Below are positions 1 to 9,477 of a stretch of 64,000 nucleotides of DNA, one piece after another (position 1 is the stretch's first letter; the number at the start of each line of letters is the position of its first letter). A model generated the notes under the pieces. That model searched no databases. It saw only the letters and a list, made by a program, of their open reading frames with translations, and was not told where the DNA came from. Source of the stretch: Paenibacillus sonchi (lineage in GTDB: Bacteria; Bacillota; Bacilli; Paenibacillales; Paenibacillaceae); assembly GCF_016772475.1 (NCBI RefSeq), contig NZ_CP068595.1:3844001-3908000 (forward strand), read 5' to 3'. A program made the translations under genes and the position numbers.

Positions 1-3000
1 CACCGCGAAGGACCGCATCCTGCAAATTGCCTCAGCCAGCTTCGATCTGGCGCAGAAAAATCTGTATGCAGCGCTGGTGGCCGGTGGACGGCTGGTGCTG
101 TTCGAGCCGGGCCTGTACGATTACGAGCGCATGGCGGAGACCATCGAACGGGAAGGCATTACGGTGATTAACTGCACGCCCAGCGCATTCTACCCGCTGG
201 TGGAGTGCGCGGCAGACGGCGGTTACCGCCAACTGAGCAGCCTGCGCGCAGTGTTTCTCGGCGGAGAACCGATCCATATGACCAAGCTGGGACCCTGGTT
301 GCGCAGCGGGCAGTGCCGGGCAGAAATCATTAACACCTACGGCCCGACCGAGTGTACGGATATCGCTTCCTATTACCGGCTGCAGGCTGAAGACTGGACG
401 GGCGGGGATGAGCTGCCCATCGGCAAACCGATTGACAACGTGCGGCTGTATGTGGTGGACTCAGAACTGAAGCTTGTCCCTGAAGGCGTGGAAGGGGAGC
501 TGTGCATCGGGGGAGCCGGCGTAGGACGCGGCTACTATCATGCGCCGGAGTTGACGAAGGAACGCTTCGTGCACAGTGGCGACCTGCCGGAAGAGACGGT
601 GTACCGGACAGGGGATATCGTGAAGCGGCGGCCGGACGGCAATGTGGTGTTCATCGGCCGGGTGGACCACCAGGTGAAGGTGCGGGGGTTCCGCATAGAG
701 ATTGAGGAGATTGAGCGGAAGCTGCTGGACAGCCCCCGGGTACATGAAGCGGTGGTAACCGCCGGGCAGGATGCGGCGGGGGACACCACACTGTGCGCCT
801 ATGTGGTGGCAGCACCCGGCACCACCGCAGAGCAGGTGCGCGGGGAGCTGGAAGAGCAGCTGCCCGCCTATATGGTTCCGCAGCACGTGGTGCTGCTGGA
901 GGCCATGCCGCTGACGCCCAACGGAAAGATAGACCGCCGGGCATTGCCGGAACCGGTCGGGAGAACCGGTGCAGACGGGGACGATGCCGCACTCACGGAC
1001 GAGATCGAGCAGCAGTTGGCCATGCTCTGGCAGGAGGTGCTGGGCGTGGGGGGATCGGCCCGGAGGATAACTTCTTCCGCCTGGGCGGCCACTCCCTGAA
1101 GGCGATTGCGCTGCTTGCCCGCATCAAGAAGGCGTTCGGGGTCAGCCTCCCGATTCAGAAGCTGTTCCGGTCGCCGACGGTCCGGCAGCTTGCCGGGGAA
1201 TCCGGGAAGCGCCGAAGCAGCGCTTCATGTCCATCCCGCGGGCAGACCCGCAGCAGGCGTATTACCGCCTCTCGTCGCAGCAGGAGCGGCTGTACGTCCT
1301 GCAGCAATTCGAGGCGATCGGCACCGCCTACAATGTCACCTGGGCCGCGCAGGTGCAGGGACCGTTTGACCCGGTCCGCTGCGAGGCGGCGTTTGCGGCG
1401 GTCAGCCAGCGGCATGAATCGCTGCGGACCTGCTTCGAAATGATCGGCGATACTGTGGTCCAGCACGTGCGGCCCCGGGCCAGGGGATTTTTCGAGTATG
1501 AGGACGTGCCCGGCGGGGATCACCGTTCCCTGATCGGGCCGTTTGTCCGTCCGTTTGAACTGCGGACAGGCCCGCTGTTCCGCGTCAAGGTGGTGAGGAC
1601 AGGCCGCGAGGAGTATCTCCTGCTGCTGGACATGCATCACATGATCACCGACGGCGTGTCCCAGGATATCGTGCTGAAGGAGTTCACGGCGCTCTATGAA
1701 GGGGCGGTGCTGGAACCGCTGCGGATGCAGTACAAGGATTATGCCAGCTGGCAATCCGGGCAGAGCGGGACGGTGCGGGAGCAGGGACAGTATTGGCTGG
1801 AGCTGTTCCAAGGAGAACTGCCGGTGCTGGACCTGACGCCGGATTATCCCCGGCCCGTGGTGCAGAGCTTCGAAGGGGATAAGCTACACGCCCGGCTGGA
1901 CGCAGAGCGGACCGGAGAGGTGAAGCGGCTCGCGGAGGCCACGGACACGACCTTGTTCATCGTGCTGCTGGCCGCATATGATGTGCTGCTGCACAAATAT
2001 ACGGGGCAAGGGGACATCATCGTGGGTTCGCCGTTTGCAGGAAGAAGGCATGCGGAGCTTGAACCTGTAGTGGGGATGTTCGTCAACACTGTGGCGCTGC
2101 GGAACTTCCCGCAGCGGGACAAAACCGTGCGGAGCTTCCTGGCCGAAGTGAAGGAGAGCTGTCTGAAAGCCTATGAGCATCAGGAATTCTCGTTTGAACA
2201 ATTGATTGAGCAGCTGCAGCTGCCCCGGGATTTCAGCCGGAATCCATTGTTTGACACCATGTTTGTCCTGCAGAATATGGAAGGGTATACCCCGGATATC
2301 AAAAACGTGCAGATGACGGCTTACCCGGTCAATAACGGCATTGCCAAATTTGATCTTACGCTGGAAGCCGCTGAAAGCGGAGACGGCAGCCTTCGCTTGA
2401 ACCTGGAGTACTGCACGAAATTGTTCCGCAGAGACACGATGGAGCGGTTCCTTCACCATTATATGAATATCGTGGAACATATGACCGGTAACCTGGACCG
2501 GGAGCTGTCGGAGATCGATATGCTGTCGGAAGCAGAACGCAAGCGGCTGGTTCATGAATGGAACGGTACAGCGGTTCCCTATCCTTACGAAAAGAGCATC
2601 GCCATGCTGCTGGAGGAACAGGTCCTGAAGCGCCCGGAGGAGATTGCGGTTTCGCTGGGAGCGGAGCATTTGACCTACCGGCAGCTTCACGGGCAGTCCA
2701 ACCGCATCGCGCAGGCGCTTCACGCGAGGGGAATCGGGGAAGAGGACGTAGTAGCCGTCATGGCGGAGCGGTCCCTGGAGCTGGTGGCGGCTTTGCTTGG
2801 GGTGCTCAAGGCGGGAGCGGCCTACACTCCTGTTGATCCCGATTATCCGGCGGAGCGTCTCCGTTACTTGCTGCGCCATTCCCGTACCAAGCTGCTGCTT
2901 ATGCAGCACAAGTTCAGGGACCGTGCGGCAGTTGCCGAAGCCGAAGCTGATGCTAAAGTCGAAGGGGAGACCGAAGCTGGTGCTAAGACCGAAACCGAAG

Positions 3001-5554
3001 CCGTGTCCATTGAGGACCTGCTGGCGGTGGAGCTGCCGGACGGAAACCTGCCGCTTGCCTACCGGCCCGAGCGGCTGATGTACGTGCTCTATACGTCAGG
3101 CTCGACAGGGAATCCGAAGGGGGCCATGATCCGTTCGCATTCGTTTGTTAATCTGCTCCACTGGTACACACGGGAGTTTGCCTTCACCGCGAAGGACCGC
3201 ATCCTGCAAATTGCCTCAGCCAGCTTCGATCTGGCGCAGAAAAATCTGTATGCGGCACTGGTGGCCGGTGGCCGGCTGGTGCTGTTCGAGCCGGGCCTGT
3301 ACGATTATGAGCACATGGCGGAGACCATCGAACGGGAAGGCATCACGGTGATTAACTGCACGCCCAGCGCATTCTACCCGCTGGTGGAGTGCGCGGCAGA
3401 CGGCGGTTACCGCCAACTGAGCAGCCTGCGCGCAGTGTTTCTCGGCGGAGAACCGATCCATATGACCAAGCTGGGACCCTGGCTGCGCAGCGGGCAGTGC
3501 CGGGCGGAAATCATTAACACCTACGGCCCGACCGAGTGTACGGATATCGCTTCCTATTACCGCCTGCGGGCTAAAGACTGGACAGGCGGGGATGAGCTGC
3601 CCATCGGCACACCGATTGACAACGTGCGGCTGTATGTGGTGGACTCAGAACTGAAGCTTGTCCCTGAAGGCGTGGAAGGGGAGCTGTGCATCGGGGGAGC
3701 CGGCGTAGGACGCGGCTACTATCATGCGCCGGAGTTGACGAAGGAACGCTTCGTGCACAGTGGCGACCTGCCGGAAGAGACGGTGTACCGGACAGGGGAT
3801 ATCGTGAAGCGGCGGCCGGACGGCAATGTGGTGTTCATCGGCCGGGTGGACCACCAGGTGAAGGTGCGGGGGTTCCGCATAGAGATTGAGGAGATTGAGC
3901 GGAAGCTGCTGGACAGCCCCCGGGTACATGAAGCGGTGGTAACCGCCGGGCAGGATGCGGCGGGGGACACCACACTGTGCGCCTATGTGGTGGCAGCACC
4001 CGGCACCACCGCAGAGCAGGTGCGCGGGGAGCTGGAAGAGCAGCTGCCCGCCTATATGGTTCCGCAGCACGTGGTGCTGCTGGAGGCCATGCCGCTGACG
4101 CCCAACGGAAAGATAGACCGCCGGGCATTGCCGGAACCGGTCGGGAGAACCGGTGCAGACGGGGACGATGCCGCACTCACGGACGAGATCGAGCAGCAGT
4201 TGGCCATGCTCTGGCAGGAGGTGCTGGGCGTGGGGGGATCGGCCCGGAGGATAACTTCTTCCGCCTGGGCGGCCACTCCCTGAAGGCGATTGCGCTGCTT
4301 GCCCGCATCAAGAAGGCGTTCGGGGTCAGCCTCCCGATTCAGAAGCTGTTCCGGTCGCCGACGGTCCGGCAGCTTGCCGGGGAATCCGGGAAGCGCCGAA
4401 GCAGCGCTTCATGTCCATCCCGCGGGCAGACCCGCAGCAGGCGTATTACCGCCTCTCGTCGCAGCAGGAGCGGCTGTACGTCCTGCAGCAATTCGAGGCG
4501 ATCGGCACCGCCTACAATGTCACCTGGGCCGCGCAGGTGCAGGGACCGTTTGACCCGGTCCGCTGCGAGGCGGCGTTTGCGGCGGTCAGCCAGCGGCATG
4601 AATCGCTGCGGACCTGCTTCGAAATGATCGGCGATACTGTGGTCCAGCACGTGCGGCCCCGGGCCAGGGGATTTTTCGAGTATGAGGACGTGCCCGGCGG
4701 GGATCACCGTTCCCTGATCGGGCCGTTTGTCCGTCCGTTTGAACTGCGGACAGGCCCGCTGTTCCGCGTCAAGGTGGTGAGGACAGGCCGCGAGGAGTAT
4801 CTCCTGCTGCTGGACATGCATCACATGATCACCGACGGCGTGTCCCAGGATATCGTGCTGAAGGAGTTCACGGCGCTCTATGAAGGGGCGGTGCTGGAAC
4901 CGCTGCGGATGCAGTACAAGGATTATGCCAGCTGGCAATCCGGGCAGAGCGGGACGGTGCGGGAGCAGGGACAGTATTGGCTGGAGCTGTTCCAAGGAGA
5001 ACTGCCGGTGCTGGACCTGACGCCGGATTATCCCCGGCCCGTGGTGCAGAGCTTCGAAGGGGATAAGCTACACGCCCGGCTGGACGCAGAGCGGACCGGA
5101 GAGGTGAAGCGGCTCGCGGAGGCCACGGACACGACCTTGTTCATCGTGCTGCTGGCCGCATATGATGTGCTGCTGCACAAATATACGGGGCAAGGGGACA
5201 TCATCGTGGGTTCGCCGTTTGCAGGAAGAAGGCATGCGGAGCTTGAACCTGTAGTGGGGATGTTCGTCAACACTGTGGCGCTGCGGAACTTCCCGCAGCG
5301 GGACAAAACCGTGCGGAGCTTCCTGGCCGAAGTGAAGGAGAGCTGTCTGAAAGCCTATGAGCATCAGGAATTCTCGTTTGAACAATTGATTGAGCAGCTG
5401 CAGCTGCCCCGGGATTTCAGCCGGAATCCATTGTTTGACACCATGTTTGTCCTGCAGAATATGGAGGGGTATACCCCGGATATCAAAAACGTGCAGATGA
5501 CGGCTTACCCGGTCAATAACGGCATTGCCAAATTTGATCTTACGCTGGAGGCCG
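1..5554 (+). repeat. Near-identical tandem NRPS module repeat, period 3184 bp
   Basis: Bases 1-2370 recur at 3185-5554 with a constant offset of 3184. About a dozen substitutions lie in the first 430 bases. From about 429 to 2283 I see no difference between copies, and they diverge after about 2370. 3184 is not a multiple of three, but adding the two bases missing at the shared frameshifts gives 3186, or 1062 codons, the size of one C-A-T module. This fits a recent module duplication or gene conversion, or a consensus error shared by both copies. Confidence 0.9.
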
Positions 5555-7034
5555 CCGAAAAAAAGACGGCAGCCTTCAACTTAGCCTGGAGTACTGCACG
5601 AAATTGTTCCGCAGAGACACGATGGAGCGGTTCCTTCACCATTATATGAACATCGTGGAGCATATGTCCGGTAACCTGGACCAGCGTTTGTCCGAGATCG
5701 ATATGCTGTCGGGAGCAGAACGCAAGCAGGGAACTTATTACCCGGCTTCCCCGGCGCAAAAAAGTATATTTATGGCGGATAAGCTATCGGGAAGAGGCAC
5801 GGCTTACAATGTTCCTGTCATCCGCAGAATTAAGGGTATGCTTGACGCCGGGCGGCTTGGAGAGGCCCTGAAGAAGCTGGTCAACCGGCATGAATCGCTG
5901 CGGACCACCTTCGAGCTGGACGCGGACAGCGGCATGCTGAGACAAAAGGTCCATCCTGCCGTTTCTTTTGCTTTTCCGGTATATGAGCTAAGCGAAACAG
6001 AAACGGTACTCCTGATCCAGGACTTTGTCAGACCGTTCCGTCTCGATAAGCCGCCTCTTTTCCGGACCGCACTCATACGCCTTACAGACCGGGAAGAAAC
6101 CGTACTGATTATCGATATGCATCACATCATAACAGACGGTATGTCTGTAAGCATTCTGCTGAGGGACCTGGCGGCTCTGTATGAGAACAAAGAATTGGAG
6201 GTCCTGAAGCTCCAATATAAAGACTATGCGATAAGGCAGAGTCAACTGGCGGGCACCGAGCAATGGAACAGACAGGAGGAGTACTGGCTTGGAGTATTCC
6301 ATGAGCCTGTCCCCGCGCTTCCATGGGCTGGCCGCCGGACGGAACACCGGGCAGGGGAAGATCCTTCCCGGACCGCCTATTTTGCCATGGATGAACAAAC
6401 CTCCTGTGCACTACACCGTCTGGCACAAACAACAGAATCAACGCTGTTTATGGTGCTGATGGCTGCGTTCACCGCTTTACTGTCGAAGCTGTCGGATTGC
6501 GAGGATATCATCGTAGGCATGCCAACATCGGGAAGACATCATGAGGGCTTGGACAACATCGTCGGGATGTTGGTCAATACACTGGCGGTCCGCTTTTTTG
6601 CCTGTCGCAAGCTGTCGTTTCAGGAATATTTGCATCAGGTGAAAGAAAAGCTGATTGAAGCCTATGAAAATCAGGATTATCCGCTTGACAGTCTGGTGGA
6701 GAAACTGAATGGTTCCCACTATCTCCAGGGACGGCCCTTATTCAATGTAATGTTTCAATTTGCCGAAATGGAGGCAGCAGAACAAATTGACGCAATTGAC
6801 ATGGTTCCGTTCGGGCACGACAGTGTCCCGGGCAAATTCGATCTTCACTTCATTGTAGTGCAGGAGAACAGCAGCCTGGGGCTAGAAATAACCTATTTTG
6901 AATCGTTGTTTTCAGAAGAAACTATCGGTGAGCTAATTAGCGGCTTTATAGAAATTATACAGGTGATTACCAGTAATCTGGAAACCGGTCTGGGAGATTT
7001 ATTGAAAAGACAGAGCGTGCTTCCGTCAACATGA
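2..7034 (+). CDS. Non-ribosomal peptide synthetase, 3' part (5' end outside window, frameshifted)
   Basis: Peptide assembly line. Domains in order: adenylation (A) lacking its N-terminal part, 2 to about 955 (NTYGPTEC, YRTGD, GRVDHQVKVRGFRIE, PNGKIDRRAL); carrier (T), motif LGGHSLKA near 1080; condensation (C) 1245-2540 with HHMITDG; A 2555-4140 (YTSGSTGNPKGAMI); T near 4265; C 4430-5720; a second C 5735-7010 with HHIITDG. No thioesterase or reductase follows. As read, the frame breaks five times: at a G6 run (1048-1053, copy at 4232-4237), around 1195-1206 (copy 4379-4390) and at an A7 run (5558-5564). One added base at each restores a continuous protein. Both A domains carry the same pocket residues by eye (D, L, K, N, V, L, T, D, I at GrsA-equivalent positions), so both should load the same amino acid, which I cannot name. 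The product is unknown. Confidence 0.93.
2932..3012 (+). repeat. Low-complexity Glu/Ala/Lys-rich insert in the second A domain
   Basis: Imperfect repeats of GCCGAAGCTGATGCTAAA-like units encode a charged Ala/Glu/Lys/Thr tract of roughly 27 residues, just before the SIEDLL segment of the N-terminal A subdomain. In related A domains this surface loop is short, so the tract looks like a slippage-expanded insert. It lies upstream of where the window starts in copy one, so the two A domains cannot be compared here. Confidence 0.6.
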
Positions 7035-7046
7035 AAGGGGACAGCA

Positions 7047-7655
7047 GTGAATACACACCATTTATTCAGCCAATTTCCAGTGCTTGTGTCTGAGCATTTA
7101 ACACTCCAAAAGATTGAAGAGTGTCACCTTGAAGAGGTGTTTGGCATTTATAACAATGATACGGTTTTTGAGTATTGCGGTATTATACCCAAACATAATA
7201 AAGCTACCGTGGCAACGATGATTGGACACTTTGAAAGAGATTTTCATAAAAAATCGAGATTGAAGTGGGGGATCTTTGCCAATAACGACAAGGATACACT
7301 GGTTGGGATCATAGAAGCTTTTGATTTTAATCAAAAAGTAGATATGATAACCATCGGCTATTTTTTAGCGGAAGCGCATTGGGGAAAAGGGCTTGCTTCA
7401 GAGGCAGTCAGCCGCGTTGTCCGTTTCCTGTTTCAGGAAGTGGAAGTGAACAGAATTCAAGCCGAAGTGATGCCGGCAAATGATGTTTCCAAACGCGTAT
7501 TATTGAAAAACGGCTTCAAGTATGAAGGAACATTAAGGCAGGCCACGTTATGGTCCGGTAAAGGCATCGTTGATGTGGAGATCTATGGATTATTGCAGGA
7601 AGAGTATAAAAAAGAGCGGAATCCAGACCTTGGCGTTGCTTCCAGCAGGGTTTAG
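7047..7655 (+). CDS. GNAT family N-acetyltransferase (RimJ/RimL type)
   Basis: A 202-aa acetyltransferase that would move an acetyl group from acetyl-CoA to an amine. The fold runs from LVSEHLTLQKIEECHLEEVF through the acetyl-CoA loop region GYFLAEAHWGKGLASEAV (Q/RxxGxG/A-like) to the late beta strands with NDVSKRVLLKNGFKYEGTLR, typical of ribosomal-protein and small-molecule acetyltransferases. The GTG start at 7047 follows an AAAGGGG site at 7034-7040 and lies 13 bases after the NRPS stop, so it is probably the last gene of the NRPS operon. It could modify the peptide, give self-protection or be unrelated. Base composition is more AT-rich than the NRPS. Confidence 0.85.
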   Translation: MNTHHLFSQFPVLVSEHLTLQKIEECHLEEVFGIYNNDTVFEYCGIIPKHNKATVATMIGHFERDFHKKSRLKWGIFANNDKDTLVGIIEAFDFNQKVDMITIGYFLAEAHWGKGLASEAVSRVVRFLFQEVEVNRIQAEVMPANDVSKRVLLKNGFKYEGTLRQATLWSGKGIVDVEIYGLLQEEYKKERNPDLGVASSRV

Positions 7656-7669
7656 CCCAGATGACAGTG

Positions 7670-7702
7670 AACAGGCTCCGTCATCATTCGACGGAGCCTG
7701 TT
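7670..7702. terminator. Bidirectional rho-independent terminator
   Basis: A perfect 13-bp stem (AACAGGCTCCGTC with GACGGAGCCTGTT, 7-base loop) sits between two convergent genes, the NRPS-operon acetyltransferase and sfp. T-rich flanks are modest. Confidence 0.85.
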
Positions 7703-7724
7703 ATTCACGTAACGTCCGGCAGTT

Positions 7725-8441
7725 CTAATGGATATTTTGCTGCCGGGGATCGCCCAGAACGTACCGGATAATGTCATCGGGGGAAATCACCCTGACCGTC
7801 TCACAAACCTGGGACTTCTGTCCGCAAACAGCAAGAGCGTACCTGTCATCAAGGTTATATGCCTTCAAATACCAGTTCCAATGATCAAATACCCGCCAGC
7901 CTTCGACATTTCCTTCCCGAACTGTTGAAAAATTGTTCAAGGAATGGGAGAGGCCTTGGCCGATCGCCTTGATATAGCTTTCTTTTGCCGTCCAAACCGC
8001 AAAAAACCGTTCTTGCCTTTGTTCATCAGAGGGGGCCTTCTCGATAAATTCAACTTCCTCCCGGGCAAAAAAACGTCTGGAAATCTCAAGTTGAACAGGC
8101 TGTATTTTTTCAATATCAATCCCGACTGGACAGTCATCTATGGCACAGACCACCCAGTCTCCAGAGTGCGATACATTATAATGAAAGCTGCTGTTGTCAG
8201 GTATAGCCAAATAGGGCTTGCCGTATGAATTCGTACCAAAAACAATCCTCTTTACCGGCACAGCAAATGTTTCCGAAATCATTTTTCGGACAAGCAGGTC
8301 CCCAATCAGCCCCCGAATCAGATCTTCCTGGTGATGAAACCTGGATAGCTTTTCACTTTTTTCTCTGGATACACAGGAGAGCAGGGGGATAAGCTGAGTA
8401 TTTGGGAAATGGGATATAGCGACTGCATAGATCTGTAACAC
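7725..8441 (-). CDS. sfp: 4'-phosphopantetheinyl transferase (Sfp type)
   Basis: Transfers the phosphopantetheine arm of CoA to the serine of carrier domains, activating NRPS T domains such as those upstream. The 238-aa product has the Sfp-class signatures: FGTNSYGKPYL, FHYNVSHSGDWVVCAI, VGIDIEKI with the magnesium-binding Asp and Glu, and FFAVWTAKESYIKAIGQGL (WxxKES). The GTG start at 8441 is chosen because GGGAGG lies seven bases upstream. The longer frame to 8513 has no good site and would add residues that Sfp proteins lack. It lies 79 bases after loaP on the same strand, so loaP-sfp is probably one transcript, running against the NRPS operon. Confidence 0.93.
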   Translation of the reverse strand: MLQIYAVAISHFPNTQLIPLLSCVSREKSEKLSRFHHQEDLIRGLIGDLLVRKMISETFAVPVKRIVFGTNSYGKPYLAIPDNSSFHYNVSHSGDWVVCAIDDCPVGIDIEKIQPVQLEISRRFFAREEVEFIEKAPSDEQRQERFFAVWTAKESYIKAIGQGLSHSLNNFSTVREGNVEGWRVFDHWNWYLKAYNLDDRYALAVCGQKSQVCETVRVISPDDIIRYVLGDPRQQNIH

Positions 8442-8520
8442 GGTTGAACCTCCCTTAAGGGTAGCCTTCCGGCGTTCGCCTGAGCGCATAGAGAAAGGCA
8501 GTATCTGCTTCATCCAAAGA

Positions 8521-9129
8521 TTACATGATTAATTCTCTGCTGCCAACAGGTTCTATGAGTTCAATACCGAGTTCGATGATACGCTGATCTCCCATGAGCG
8601 ATACCAGGACTTTCGCCCGGCGTGTATGCTTGTTAATTTTTTTGATAATGCCTTCCAGTCCCTTTAACGGTCCGGACTCCACATAGACCTTGGATTCGAT
8701 GGTGTAGACCTTGGAGAAGTTAATCTCTTCCTCCTGATTCAAAAGCTTTAAAATAATCGACATTTCTTCCTCGGGAATCTTTTTGAAGTAAAGCTCCTCT
8801 TTATCTACTGTAGTCACAGCAGACTGTTTATTGTGTGCGGCAATTGTTCTGTGGCAGGTTAAATCTTCTTTGTTCAGATAGTTTAGCATCTTGATGATTT
8901 TGGAATTCCTTTTGATCAGATAGTAAGTGGAGAAATCCATGACTGTTTTTACGAAAATGTAGCTTGGAAACAAATTTTTTTCCACGTATAGAAGCTTTCC
9001 ATTCTTTTTTTCGGGAACTATTCTCTTTGGGACGATAGAATACAGTGTTTCTCTGTCAAAAGTGTTGTTCAACCAGTCTTTTACACAAAGTTCATCGCCT
9101 GTCTTCACAAAAAAAATGTACCAGTTCAT
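8521..9129 (-). CDS. loaP: LoaP-type NusG-family transcription antiterminator
   Basis: A specialised NusG paralogue that rides RNA polymerase and promotes read-through of terminators inside long biosynthetic operons. The 202-aa protein begins MNWYIFFVKTGDE (NGN domain, residues 1 to about 105) with the LFPSYIFVKT segment, and ends in a KOW domain (VESGPLKGLEGIIKKINKHTRRAKVLV). The basic loop in the KOW domain resembles LoaP rather than housekeeping NusG. AAAGGAG sits seven bases before the ATG. Known loaP genes lie beside large polyketide or NRPS clusters in Paenibacillus and Bacillus, which fits the NRPS here, though the target operon's leader lies outside the window. Confidence 0.88.
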   Translation of the reverse strand: MNWYIFFVKTGDELCVKDWLNNTFDRETLYSIVPKRIVPEKKNGKLLYVEKNLFPSYIFVKTVMDFSTYYLIKRNSKIIKMLNYLNKEDLTCHRTIAAHNKQSAVTTVDKEELYFKKIPEEEMSIILKLLNQEEEINFSKVYTIESKVYVESGPLKGLEGIIKKINKHTRRAKVLVSLMGDQRIIELGIELIEPVGSRELIM

Positions 9130-9405
9130 AGCCGACTCCTTTCAGGATAGAGAGGATCATCTGAATGAATAAAGTCTATAAATGGATTTGTTGAAAATAA
9201 TAAACTGCTGATATTAATTCGTCGAAAGCAGTGGATATCCTCCAATAATTATCATAATTTATCAATAAATAGTCATATCGCACTAAAATGTCGAAAATTG
9301 TCATGTTTTTATAGGGACCAAGTGTGGATCAGGATTCGTCCGACCGAAGATATTGTGTTAAGAAAACTGGCCGGGCTGTTGTAGCTTGAACCCGGCTCTA
9401 CAGCA
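9130..9405 (-). promoter_or_regulatory. AT-rich upstream region of loaP-sfp
   Basis: This gene-free stretch is strongly AT-rich from about 9150 to 9320 and should hold the loaP promoter. I see several TTGATA- and TATGATAAT-like words on the minus strand but no pair with good spacing that I would defend. No gene is evident. Confidence 0.35.
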
Positions 9406-9449
9406 AACAGGGATGCCTCCCAGCCTTTACGGCTGGGGGCATCCCTGTT
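9406..9449 (-). terminator. Terminator-like hairpin after the M14 peptidase
   Basis: A long stem (left arm 9406-9425, loop TTTAC, right arm 9431-9449, one bulged base) starts 29 bases after the peptidase stop. There is no clear U-run on the minus strand, so it may act as a transcript-end stabiliser or a weak terminator. Confidence 0.65.
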
Positions 9450-9477
9450 CACGTTCACTGCCAATAATCCATTCGGA

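Noticed and set aside
461..886. Long antisense frames over NRPS A domains (also 3645-4070)
   Set aside because: They mirror the coding strand in GC-rich sequence, lack ribosome binding sites and have no family features.
1048..1053. Programmed ribosomal frameshifting in the NRPS
   Set aside because: The same class of one-base break recurs in many unrelated genes of the window, and no slippery-heptamer plus structure context is evident.
5735..7010. Epimerisation domain at the NRPS end
   Set aside because: The HHIITDGMS motif and following residues fit a condensation domain, and no preceding carrier needs epimerisation.
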